From: Bacteroidales bacterium UBA5429
Lineage (GTDB): Bacteria > Bacteroidota > Bacteroidia > Bacteroidales > WCHB1-69
Direction: 5' to 3'
Assembly: GCA_002427605.1 (NCBI GenBank)
Contig: DIRT01000032.1
Span: forward strand, 1 to 48,533
DNA length: 48,533 nucleotides
Under the pieces are notes generated by a model. That model worked only from the letters and a program-made list of their open reading frames with translations. It did not search any database and was not told the origin of the DNA. This document shows positions 8,672 through 15,956 of the stretch, in pieces; within the stretch, counting starts at the first letter, position 1, and the number at the start of each line of letters is the position of its first letter. A program made the translations under genes and the position numbers.

Positions 8672-9035
8672 ATAAAAAAGTCGGAAGGCGGAATGAATAA
8701 ATTAAGATTAGCAAGTTGGAATTTGGAATTCTGTGTATTGTATAATGTAATACTCTAATAATTAAATAAATACAAAATTAATTCTCCCTTCTACCTTCTT
8801 CCTTCTACTTTCAAATAATGGGGAGCAGGATTTGGGGTATCTCTTTTGTTATTTCATTTTCACACTCGGGGATGGTGTTTTTGTGGGGCATAGTAGGATG
8901 GTAAATTGTATGGGTAGTGGCAGATTGCTTAATAATTTCCGGTTCAACCGATGTGTAGTTTGAGCGGGCTACAACTTTGATATTTAACACTTAGCCTGCC
9001 ATTATTTATATAAAATATTAGCCAACGTAATTTGT
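8672..9035. repeat. Intergenic repeat block downstream of the MBL gene
   Basis: No gene is seen. The block holds a GGCGGAA-type heptamer remnant (8683-8696), CTACCTTC/CTTCCTTC heptamers (about 8790-8812), a TTTCATTTTCACACTC segment with G-rich flank (about 8850-8905) and a TTAACACTTAGCCTGCCATTA-type junction next to the MBL stop. The last two modules recur in the same order downstream of the membrane protein gene at 10250-10450. Confidence 0.6.
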
Positions 9036-10052
9036 TTACACATAGAATTTTATCAGTTTTGAATAATTTTTATCAAATTCTGTTAATTTTTTTACTGGAA
9101 TTCTCGAATCCGAGAATTTTCTTAACACAACACCAGAGGGATGTCCATGATCATTTTCGTACCCAGACATAACGATTCCTCTCTGAATGATCCATTCATT
9201 TAATGGGCGTTTTAAATTCTTATGACTACCATGATGTGGAATATGAAAGTCAAAATAATGACTCCCAAATTCGGTATAATGATCAATAAAAGCTTTTATT
9301 TTTTCTTCTTTATTAAGTAAGATATCTCCATTCAATACGCTTATTGCCATTTTATGATGGTATGGCCAAAGATGAGGTTTTGGTCCTGATACCATTGACA
9401 TAGAAGTTAGATTTATGTTTTTTCTACTTAGCTTTTTATATGCATCAATTAAATCTTGTTTCTTTTTTTCGTAATTATCGATAGTAGTTAAGCTATCATA
9501 TGTCTCTTTTTGTTTATCATTCAATGAATTAAGATCAATCTCTAATTTGTCAATATATAATTTAATTACCCATACAATTTTTGAATCAATTCTATATAAA
9601 GGAATCGGTGTCATATGTGTTATTTCGGAAGGTAAATTAGTATCAGTATCTAATTCATTACTTTCCCCTTCTGAATTCACCATAATAATATTAGAATTGC
9701 CAAAATAATTCTTCGGGTTTATTAAAATATCTTCAATTGTATTACCACTTCCTAAATAAAAAGCAACATCTAAAGGTTCTAACTTTGGTATTATCACATT
9801 TTTAATCGTGCAATTTTGCTTTAAGAACTCTATTCCATTAATATGGTCTTTGTGAAAATGACTAATTATTAAATAGTCAATCTCCTTCAGTCCAGAATTA
9901 GATATTTCTTTTTTTAACTTTTCTATTTGCATTGAACCGCAATCATATACAATAGTTCTTATCTCATTTTCAAAGAATAATCTTTCAGAGTAAAAGCATC
10001 CTTGTCCAATTGCGTAAAAGACTTTTTTTATTTTAATTATTTTTGGTCTCAT
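9036..10052 (-). CDS. Metallo-beta-lactamase-fold hydrolase (ComEC/Rec2 C-terminal-like)
   Basis: 338 residues. The metal site is intact: YDCGS (36-40), ISHFHKDH (63-70; HxHxDH), a central NGDILL (241-246) and HIPHHGSHKN (270-279). This order, especially IPHHGSH near the end, is that of the MBL domain of ComEC-like proteins and of stand-alone relatives found in accessory islands. An insert of about 80 Lys/Asp-rich residues lies between the two halves of the metal site (roughly 130-215), with a helical YEKKKQDLIDAYKKL part. No signal peptide or membrane segment, so it is cytoplasmic. It has its own promoter of the island type and opposes no neighbour. A nuclease or phosphodiesterase role is plausible but not shown. 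Confidence 0.8.
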   Translation of the reverse strand: MRPKIIKIKKVFYAIGQGCFYSERLFFENEIRTIVYDCGSMQIEKLKKEISNSGLKEIDYLIISHFHKDHINGIEFLKQNCTIKNVIIPKLEPLDVAFYLGSGNTIEDILINPKNYFGNSNIIMVNSEGESNELDTDTNLPSEITHMTPIPLYRIDSKIVWVIKLYIDKLEIDLNSLNDKQKETYDSLTTIDNYEKKKQDLIDAYKKLSRKNINLTSMSMVSGPKPHLWPYHHKMAISVLNGDILLNKEEKIKAFIDHYTEFGSHYFDFHIPHHGSHKNLKRPLNEWIIQRGIVMSGYENDHGHPSGVVLRKFSDSRIPVKKLTEFDKNYSKLIKFYV

Positions 10053-10098
10053 TGATGGGTTTGTTATCTTTATGTTGTCTTACATCCAATCCACGCAA

Positions 10099-10106
10099 CA
10101 AAGATA
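10099..10106 (-). promoter_or_regulatory. Island promoter copy 1 (TATCTTTG), MBL gene
   Basis: The minus strand reads AATCTTTTGTATCTTTGTTG, containing TAnnTTTG, 46 bp before the MBL ATG. The surrounding block of about 30 bp (CACGCAACAAAGATACAAAA on the + strand) recurs at 11689, 13708 and 15876. Confidence 0.7.
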
Positions 10107-10470
10107 CAAAAGATTTCGAATTTAGGATATTGCGTAATTTATATTATCGTTTTGTTTGTATATCAATGTGTTATAATTTTAAAAGCGTAATTCGTAATGG
10201 ATTTATTCCGCTCTCCGCCCTCATCCTTCCGCCTTTAATTCTACCTTCTACCTTCAAAAAATTGGGGCGGGATTTGGGGTGGCTTTTGTTATTTCATTTT
10301 CACACTCTGGTAGGCGGTCTCTTGTGGGGAAAGGAGTGGATGGGTGGGGGGTGTTACTATTAAGAGAGTGCGTGCGATTTTTTATCAGGTTACACGAAAA
10401 TTAAAGTGGGTTATAAAGCTTGATATTTACACATCGCCTACTATTACTTATACTAAGTGTTGTGGCGTCG
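10107..10470. repeat. Intergenic repeat block between MBL gene and membrane/wHTH gene
   Basis: No convincing gene. Going right it holds a segment shared with 15970-16050 (TTTGTATATCAATGTGTTAT, then CGTAATTCGTAAT and TTCCGC-type heptamers), CTACCTT heptamers, the CACACTCTGG element with G-rich flank (about 10290-10345) and a junction-like TATTACTTATACTAAGTGTT near 10441-10460 similar to the one after the MBL gene. The short frames crossing it have no protein-like composition. Confidence 0.6.
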
Positions 10471-10938
10471 TTATTCTTCATTTAAAGGTCGATTCTCAAT
10501 CAATACCCATCCTTCAATTTCATTACCTAAATCATCTTTTAAAGTAATTCCTCTTGCATCAAGCTCAATTAGCAAGCTTCTGCATTCATCAAGGCTAGTG
10601 CCCGAGACTCTTGATAGTGTTGACAAACGCCTGCCATTTGGAAATCTATTATCATTTAACATTTGTTTTAATAATTTCTTTCTTGGTTGGTCATGTTTCT
10701 TCTCCTTTTGTTTCATTCTCCACATTTCAAGTTTTCTCGGACCGTAATAAGATGATAAAATGGTTCCGATTACACCAAGAATACCACCAATAAAACCTCC
10801 GATTAAAGAGTCTAAAAGTTTAAATGATGAATCAGTTGATTCAACTTTTGTCTGTCCAAATACAAGAAATGTAAATAAAACAAATGTAATAAATAACGAA
10901 TATTTTTTTATATGATTATTTTTTTCTCCGTCTTGCAA
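10471..10938 (-). CDS. Two-segment membrane protein with C-terminal winged-helix-like domain
   Basis: 155 residues. A hydrophobic segment at about 14-29 (SLFITFVLFTFLVFG, ending near GQ, possibly a cleaved signal) is followed by a Gly-rich membrane segment (47-64, GGFIGGILGVIGTILSSYYG). Basic residues then lead to a soluble domain (85-155) with the pattern LLKQML...GRRLSTLSRVSGTSL...RSLLIELDARG, which resembles a small winged-helix module found at the C-termini of many putative defence proteins. Its start overlaps the DUF4145 gene by 23 bp, so the two are co-translated. I do not know a named family; a membrane effector or anchor partner to the DUF4145 protein is the inference. Confidence 0.68.
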   Translation of the reverse strand: MQDGEKNNHIKKYSLFITFVLFTFLVFGQTKVESTDSSFKLLDSLIGGFIGGILGVIGTILSSYYGPRKLEMWRMKQKEKKHDQPRKKLLKQMLNDNRFPNGRRLSTLSRVSGTSLDECRSLLIELDARGITLKDDLGNEIEGWVLIENRPLNEE

Positions 10939-11647
10939 TTTCTGCGGGCATTACATAAACATATTTAATCAATTCTTCAATAAATAAAATTATCTGATTA
11001 GCATCTTCTTTCTCAACGCTATTAATTGGGTCAAAGTGAGCTCCAGAATTTCCAATCAATCTGATTTCCGTTGCCCATTCACCAAGATTTTTGTCAAGAA
11101 TTCCTTTACTAATCAAGTTTTCTATTCTTTTCGCTAGAACTCCTTCAGCTTCACCCTTATCCACTGTTATAGCCTCTAATGTTCTTCTTGACATTACAGC
11201 GGATGCTCTGTAACATTGTGATGAAAATGTAATTTTTGCTTCTTGGAGTATTTTTTGAATATTATCTGGAATATCAGTTGAAAGATTCATTCCTTGAAAT
11301 GGCCACCAAAAAAAACCTCGATAATTTATGTGTCCTCCCGAATGTCTCTTGTTTGAAGGAGAATCTCCCACATACTCTTGCTCTATAACGATAACCGGTT
11401 GATGGCAATTTCGACATTCCATAGATGTCACTTGGTCAATTAAAGTTCTTCTATTTTGACCGCTGTTATTCACAATATATCCAGAATCAAAAGTTGCAGG
11501 AAGTGAGCCTAAAATGTCAAAACTAGATTGTTTATTACATCGTGGACAAAGTCCATATGGATTACGTGAATCAGGTAAACCATCATGGTCTTGAGGTAAT
11601 TCCTCCTCTCTCTGTCCTTTTTTATTTTTGGTTAATTTATTGAACAT
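10916..11647 (-). CDS. DUF4145 domain protein with N-terminal zinc ribbon
   Basis: 243 residues. CPRC (34-37) and CRNC (78-81) make a zinc ribbon. From about 145 to 235 comes a DUF4145 domain: SQCYRASAVMSRRTLEAI, a KGEAEGVLAKRI stretch, and RLIGNSGAHFDP, the hallmark RxxGNxxAH of this helical domain. DUF4145 proteins are often found with restriction-modification and other phage-defence genes, usually without a known activity of their own. It overlaps the membrane protein gene downstream by 23 bp and has an island-type promoter 41 bp upstream. The N-terminal 30 residues are charged and likely disordered. Confidence 0.85.
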   Translation of the reverse strand: MFNKLTKNKKGQREEELPQDHDGLPDSRNPYGLCPRCNKQSSFDILGSLPATFDSGYIVNNSGQNRRTLIDQVTSMECRNCHQPVIVIEQEYVGDSPSNKRHSGGHINYRGFFWWPFQGMNLSTDIPDNIQKILQEAKITFSSQCYRASAVMSRRTLEAITVDKGEAEGVLAKRIENLISKGILDKNLGEWATEIRLIGNSGAHFDPINSVEKEDANQIILFIEELIKYVYVMPAEIARRRKK

Positions 11648-11667
11648 CTGCTGTCTGTTTTATGTAC

Positions 11668-11818
11668 TCTAATATCCAATTCACGCAACAAAAGTACAAA
11701 AGATTTCGGATTTAGGAGCACAAAACTTTCATTTAACCACAAAATTTGATACGATATAGAATATTCAATTAATCATGTCACTCGCCATTGAACCAAAGGG
11801 CTGTTATAGGCTGGCTTT
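11668..11818. repeat. Cassette junction repeat, copy A (downstream of the RT gene)
   Basis: About 150 bp, read on the minus strand from the RT stop: CTATAACAGCCCTTTG, TTCAATGGCG, then a long segment (ATCGTATCAAA, TTTGTGGTTAAATGAAAG), then the promoter block and GTTGCGTGAATTGGATATT. It matches 13686-13829 over nearly its whole length. The two copies sit at equivalent places, between the stop of one gene and the start of the next. Confidence 0.75.
11689..11696 (-). promoter_or_regulatory. Island promoter copy 2 (TACTTTTG), DUF4145 operon
   Basis: TACTTTTG on the minus strand, 41 bp before the DUF4145 ATG, within the same conserved 30-bp block as copies 1, 3 and 4. Confidence 0.72.
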
Positions 11819-13654
11819 TCATAGTTCAAATCCGGAAATAAAGATGTCAAATGGTTCACTTGTCTGTGCATTTTTAGTTGTTACTATTTGTTGATTTTCC
11901 TGTGATGTTTGTTGTTCGGGTTCTGATGCATGTCCGCCTGAATACGTTTCAATCGGTTTATCTTCTTGCGGTTTATATGTCTTGAGTTGTTTAGTTTGTT
12001 TGTAAAACTCTACATTTTTTTCCTTCAATATTTTGAAGAATAAATTATTGTCTAGAAGATTTGCTTCTATTGGTGTCAACCAACCTTTTTTTACTCCTTC
12101 ATAAGCTAAAAGCCAATTTTCAGACATCAGGATATCATCTTTTAATTCTGCTTCAATATCGCTTACTCTTGGATGTCCATTAACCAAAGTAGAATTATTA
12201 ATTAAGTCCAAAAGAATTAAGTTTGAAATGCTGTCTCTTGTATCAATGATGTTGTTTGCTGATTGTTCATCAATTTCTATTTCAAATGTTTTTGCAATCC
12301 ATAAAGCCCAAGCCATTTCAAAATTATGTCTAACAGGGCAATGTTCTTTAATAGTAATATTTATAAGCCTTTTCAATTTCTCTTTAGAGTCAGCATCAAG
12401 AAATGAGCTGTATGTTATGAATATACGTGTAAGTATGTCAAGAATAGCAGGCTCAATAAGAGCGGTTTTAATCAACAAGTCTTCAAAAACTTTCCAACTT
12501 GTTTTCTGAATAACAACAGTCGAAAATTCAAATATTCTTAAAGAGTATTTAAAAATCCAATCGGTCTTTTTAGGATTTCGTTCTGCAAAAGCCCATATTA
12601 AACTGAAATAATGTTTGATACTATTTGTTTGATTTGTTTTTTTGAAGTCGAAGGTGTGCAAGCTTGTGGTAAATTCATCTTCAAACGCAAATGGAAACTC
12701 ACGTATCTTGACTTTAGCTTCATTTATTTCTAAATGAAATTCTGATAGTATTAATTGTAAACTTTTTAAAACTTTATCAGCTTCATCTTTAGTAGAAACA
12801 TACAGATAGTAATCGTCATAATATCTACAAGCCTTTAGCTCAATAGAATTTAGGCGTGTTTTTAAAATACTATCAATGCGACAAGCAACTAATTCAGCAA
12901 TTATATGTGAAGTGTCTGGTCCAATTGGTATCCCAATTGATTGTCTTTCTTGGCAAGCCCTTAAAGCCATATCAACACTTTCAGCATACTTGTATAATTG
13001 AGCATCTGTATTTCCGCTTGCAATTAGTGCATCAAGATTATCTTTCTCTTTAAAGTAGTGTTTTGCTTTTTCCTTACCAAGTAATGCCCAAGCAATTGAG
13101 TGGGTATAAATTGTTGGATAAAATTTAGAAATATCAACTCTAACTTCAATCAATTTATCAATAGATGTTTTTAAAAGTGAGTTTCTAAATTCAGCAACAC
13201 TTTTGCTAAATGTTGAAACTGACCTTTTTTCTGTTGATGTTTCTGGTATTGGATAACTTTGAGAATACTCTGATAGGTTATATACTACTTGATAATCAGC
13301 CCAACGTGAAACTATTTTTTCTGATAAAATTGAAAAGTGTTTCGGGTTCGGTATCTGAAGAAAACGTCTTGATAATTTACCTTTTGAAATTGAATAAACA
13401 GTTGCTCTTGAAGCATTGTACTTTGAAATAAAGTCCGCTCTGTGTGCTTTTTTCCTATCTTTAAATTGTTGGGGTGTTTCGTCTGGATTTTGTGTTAATA
13501 CAAAAGTCGCTGAATTTATTTTTGTGTTATTTTCAAATACAGTTGTCCAACTTGCAAGTGTCGCTGTAATGTCTGCCGATAAATCAGAAGTGTCAAAAGG
13601 GGGTGGTAATTCCTTTGGGAAATAACCCCTTTTTATTAAGTTTTTTAATGTCAT
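11819..13654 (-). CDS. Reverse transcriptase of the Abi / unknown-group (defence) type
   Basis: 611 residues. The N-terminus GYFPKELPPPFDT is typical of non-retron, non-group-II bacterial RTs of the defence-associated set. Polymerase motifs are in order: VRVDISKFYPTIYTHS (171-186, catalytic Asp174), RQSIGIPIGPDTSH (237-250) and the RYYDDYYLY box (277-285, Asp280/281). Residues ~330-560 are almost all helical with a repeating pattern, like the helical-repeat extension after the RT domain in AbiK, AbiA and related proteins. The last ~40 residues are Gln/Thr/Glu-rich and probably disordered. No maturase, protease or integrase domain is seen. Likely an abortive-infection or DRT-like antiphage RT; the subgroup cannot be fixed by eye. 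A possible ncRNA partner was not identified. Confidence 0.88.
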   Translation of the reverse strand: MTLKNLIKRGYFPKELPPPFDTSDLSADITATLASWTTVFENNTKINSATFVLTQNPDETPQQFKDRKKAHRADFISKYNASRATVYSISKGKLSRRFLQIPNPKHFSILSEKIVSRWADYQVVYNLSEYSQSYPIPETSTEKRSVSTFSKSVAEFRNSLLKTSIDKLIEVRVDISKFYPTIYTHSIAWALLGKEKAKHYFKEKDNLDALIASGNTDAQLYKYAESVDMALRACQERQSIGIPIGPDTSHIIAELVACRIDSILKTRLNSIELKACRYYDDYYLYVSTKDEADKVLKSLQLILSEFHLEINEAKVKIREFPFAFEDEFTTSLHTFDFKKTNQTNSIKHYFSLIWAFAERNPKKTDWIFKYSLRIFEFSTVVIQKTSWKVFEDLLIKTALIEPAILDILTRIFITYSSFLDADSKEKLKRLINITIKEHCPVRHNFEMAWALWIAKTFEIEIDEQSANNIIDTRDSISNLILLDLINNSTLVNGHPRVSDIEAELKDDILMSENWLLAYEGVKKGWLTPIEANLLDNNLFFKILKEKNVEFYKQTKQLKTYKPQEDKPIETYSGGHASEPEQQTSQENQQIVTTKNAQTSEPFDIFISGFEL

Positions 13655-13685
13655 TTTATTTCTTGATTGTCGTTTTTAACCTTGT

Positions 13686-13829
13686 CGCCAATATCCCATT
13701 CACGCAACAAAAATACAAAAGATTTCGGATTTCGAAGCATAAAACTTTCATTTAACCACAAAAGTTGATACGATGTATAATGTTCTATTAACTACATCAC
13801 CCGCCATTGAGGCAAACGCCTGTTGGCAG
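13686..13829. repeat. Cassette junction repeat, copy B (downstream of the DUF3800 gene)
   Basis: Counterpart of the repeat at 11668-11818. On the minus strand it reads TGCCAACAGGCGTTTGCC, TCAATGGCGGGTGATG, then ATCGTATCAACTTTTGTGG, TTAAATGAAAG, the promoter block, and GTTGCGTGAATGGGATATTG. The outer ends TGCCAAC and ATTGGCG are an imperfect inverted pair. Confidence 0.75.
13708..13715 (-). promoter_or_regulatory. Island promoter copy 3 (TATTTTTG), reverse transcriptase gene
   Basis: TATTTTTG on the minus strand, 53 bp before the RT ATG, inside the shared 30-bp block. The leader between this element and the ATG is short, so no long ncRNA is encoded between them. Confidence 0.72.
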
Positions 13830-13832
13830 AAG

Positions 13833-14927
13833 TTATTTCGGATATGAATCATTATATTTATCTCTATTTTCCATTGATTTCAAAGCTAAAAAATCCAAAG
13901 GGTTTATGTCAGTTTTATTGCCCTTAAATTCTTTTGTGAAAAAAGATAAATCAGGTTGTAGCGGATGCACTTCCATATTTGCCAATTTTGTTTCAGCTAT
14001 TATTTTCGCCATCTTGTCATTTGGATTTATTTCGAGTAAAATATTTTTAGCATAATGAGCGAAAGAGCTACCAATTAAATCGCTAAGCTGGATTTGGATA
14101 CTATCTTTTGAATCTACCATTTCAATAGATTCTATTTGCAAAGGGAAAACCATTTTTCTGTCATCGAAACCAATTTCTATTTTTTTATTTACAATATCTT
14201 TTGAAAGAAAGTCAATAAATTCTTTCCAAAATGCAACTTGTTTCGAATTATCGTGTATAATATTAATCTTTACATTTTCATTTTTCGACCAAATATCACT
14301 TAATAAAGTTAGTGATGGTAATGCTAAATCTATTGAGAATTTATTTATTGAATCAAGAATTTGATTTATGTATTTTTTGCTTATCAAAATTGGCAAGAAA
14401 AAATTTTCATCGCTACTTTTTGCAATATTATTGTAAATATCATTTGCCTTTGCATAGAAATTTTTAATTGATAATGAATCTTTAGTTCGAATCATTTTTT
14501 GAAATAAAACTAATAATTCTGTGTATTCTTTTTTAGAATCAAAAATTTCTGTCTGTAAATACAGAGATTGAGCAAACATAATATTCAGACCATTTTCATA
14601 ATAAGGTATATTTTTATGAAAAAATGTAGTCTCAACTAATTGATCAACAAGATGTGCACAAAGAGCAAATTTTTTATTATAGTAAGCAATTTTTACTCTT
14701 TCATAATTTATTTTGGGATTATTTAAAATAGTTTCTATAGGCTTTTGATATTTTGGATACTTTTTAATTTTGTTGAAGTGAATTTCTTTGGATTCTGTAA
14801 TTATTGGTTGTAAAATATCTTCTGCTTCATTTTTAGAGAAATTGTGAGAAACTAATACATAAACTGGCTGTACTTTATCTAACAAGTTTTGACCTGAATT
14901 TCCTGCTTCATCGAAATAAATGTTCAT
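13833..14927 (-). CDS. DUF3800 domain protein (RNase H-like fold)
   Basis: 364 residues. It begins MNIYFDEAGNSG, the acidic DE(A/S)G motif that opens DUF3800 domains, and near the C-terminus has IEMVDSKDSIQIQLSDLIGSSFAHY, matching the second family motif (DSxxxxxIQLADLI). DUF3800 is a putative RNase H-fold nuclease domain common on mobile elements and in defence islands, with no proven general function. The middle (about 90-250) is Lys/Asn/Ile-rich and unassigned. It starts 25 bp after the inverted end GTTGGCAG of the preceding junction, and no TAnnTTTG promoter of its own was found, so it may be read from the gene upstream. Confidence 0.82.
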   Translation of the reverse strand: MNIYFDEAGNSGQNLLDKVQPVYVLVSHNFSKNEAEDILQPIITESKEIHFNKIKKYPKYQKPIETILNNPKINYERVKIAYYNKKFALCAHLVDQLVETTFFHKNIPYYENGLNIMFAQSLYLQTEIFDSKKEYTELLVLFQKMIRTKDSLSIKNFYAKANDIYNNIAKSSDENFFLPILISKKYINQILDSINKFSIDLALPSLTLLSDIWSKNENVKINIIHDNSKQVAFWKEFIDFLSKDIVNKKIEIGFDDRKMVFPLQIESIEMVDSKDSIQIQLSDLIGSSFAHYAKNILLEINPNDKMAKIIAETKLANMEVHPLQPDLSFFTKEFKGNKTDINPLDFLALKSMENRDKYNDSYPK

Positions 14928-14952
14928 ATTTCCGGGATTTTTTTTATAATTT

Positions 14953-15086
14953 CTGCCAACGATTTTGGGATTTGTTTTCGGGCGGGTTGGTGGGACGAAG
15001 TCCTGTCAGCACAAGGTGAACGCAGATGTGGGATACAAAACTTCAAATTTGCGTATAGCCCCACCTGACGTAAGCCCGTGTTAGCG
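14953..15086 (-). other. attC-like imperfect inverted repeat at a gene junction
   Basis: On the minus strand this 134-bp stretch starts CGCTAACACGGGCTTACGTC and ends CCCAAAATCGTTGGCAG. The outer GCTAAC and GTTGGC are inverted copies allowing one G-T pair, and inner GGTGGG and CCCACC are also inverted. Size and arrangement resemble integron attC sites (RYYYAAC ... GTTRRRY), although neither box is a perfect match, and no integron integrase is in the window. Confidence 0.4.
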
Positions 15087-15103
15087 GTATTTTCTTCGTC
15101 TTG

Positions 15104-15832
15104 TCATGGGTCAATAAATGCGAATAAAACTCCTGATAAACTAACAACAGGATTTGCAACTCCACCAATTGCAATCGCTGTCCCGATAAAAAATTTTGTT
15201 GCTCGTCCACCTTGAAAGTTGAATAGTCGCTGCGTGTAATTTTGTTTTTCTTGAATGATTTTATCCGCTCTTTTTGGAATTTCAAGTGATAATATTTTTT
15301 CTCTTATCAATAGTGCCAACTTTCTGGTCTTTGAAAAAATGAACATCCCTGTTCGCTTACTAAACTCAATCATTTTGCCAATGCAATCCCCGAGCATATT
15401 TGTCAAAGGGCTAAGCGAAATGTAAAAGGAGTGGTTTTTAAATTCAGTTAAATACTCTTCCAAATAATTTTTGTTGTCTGTTCCTATAAGTTCTGTAGTT
15501 ATAGGTTTGATGTCCATGTTGCTTATGTTTTCGTAAAACAAGCTCCAACTAATTTTCTTTATCCTTCTGTAATTAGGGTAACCCCAATAATTCAAAAACC
15601 TGTCTAAGAATTGTCTGTCTTCATCATTCTCTTGGGCTTTCTTTATTAGTCGCAGGAAATTGTCAGGAACGTAAAACACAATATCCGTCTTTTTAATTTT
15701 GTGAAACAGAAGAAAATGAAATATTGAAGGGTCAATAATTATTTCTTTCCTGTCAAGTTGAAATTTACCATATCCGTATAAACGGAAGTGAAGTTGTTTG
15801 TCACCAATTAAGTCAAAGTAAAAATATGTCAT
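15104..15832 (-). CDS. Uncharacterised protein with C-terminal hydrophobic tail
   Basis: 242 residues, family not recognised. The N-terminal ~180 residues are soluble and rich in Lys, Ile and aromatic residues, with no catalytic motif I can identify. Residues ~212-242 are Gly/Ala/Val-rich and hydrophobic (FFIGTAIAIGGVANPVVSL), suggesting a membrane-inserting tail or hairpin. The frame has protein-like composition and an island promoter 43 bp upstream, which supports a real gene. It lies between the AbiE pair and the DUF3800 gene, all on the same strand. The downstream junction is the attC-like repeat. A soluble sensor with a membrane-active tail is possible but speculative. Confidence 0.7.
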   Translation of the reverse strand: MTYFYFDLIGDKQLHFRLYGYGKFQLDRKEIIIDPSIFHFLLFHKIKKTDIVFYVPDNFLRLIKKAQENDEDRQFLDRFLNYWGYPNYRRIKKISWSLFYENISNMDIKPITTELIGTDNKNYLEEYLTEFKNHSFYISLSPLTNMLGDCIGKMIEFSKRTGMFIFSKTRKLALLIREKILSLEIPKRADKIIQEKQNYTQRLFNFQGGRATKFFIGTAIAIGGVANPVVSLSGVLFAFIDP

Positions 15833-15875
15833 TACTTATCTATTTAATACTACTGTATACATCAAATTCACGCAA

Positions 15876-15883
15876 CAAAAATA
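15876..15883 (-). promoter_or_regulatory. Island promoter copy 4 (TATTTTTG), 242-residue protein gene
   Basis: TATTTTTG on the minus strand, 43 bp before the ATG at 15832, again in the conserved AATCTTTTGTA...TTGCGTGAATT block. Confidence 0.7.
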
Positions 15884-15928
15884 CAAAAGATTTCGGATTT
15901 ATTTTGGTCAAAACGAAAAAACACCATT

Positions 15929-15956
15929 GTAGAGACGTTGCATGCAATGTCTCTAC
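15929..15956. repeat. GTAGAGACG palindrome, copy 1
   Basis: 28-bp near-perfect palindrome, GTAGAGACGTTGC followed by its inverted half ending GTCTCTAC. One of nine copies in the window. Confidence 0.8.

Noticed and set aside
10043..10363. 106-residue + strand frame between the MBL and membrane protein genes
   Set aside because: It runs through promoter block, heptamer repeats and the GAGTG-type element; composition is not protein-like and it has no homology-like motif.
11648..13832. Retron-type ncRNA next to the reverse transcriptase
   Set aside because: The sequences up- and downstream of the RT are copies of the junction repeat with promoter; no long msr/msd-like paired stems were found, and the RT motifs are not retron-like.
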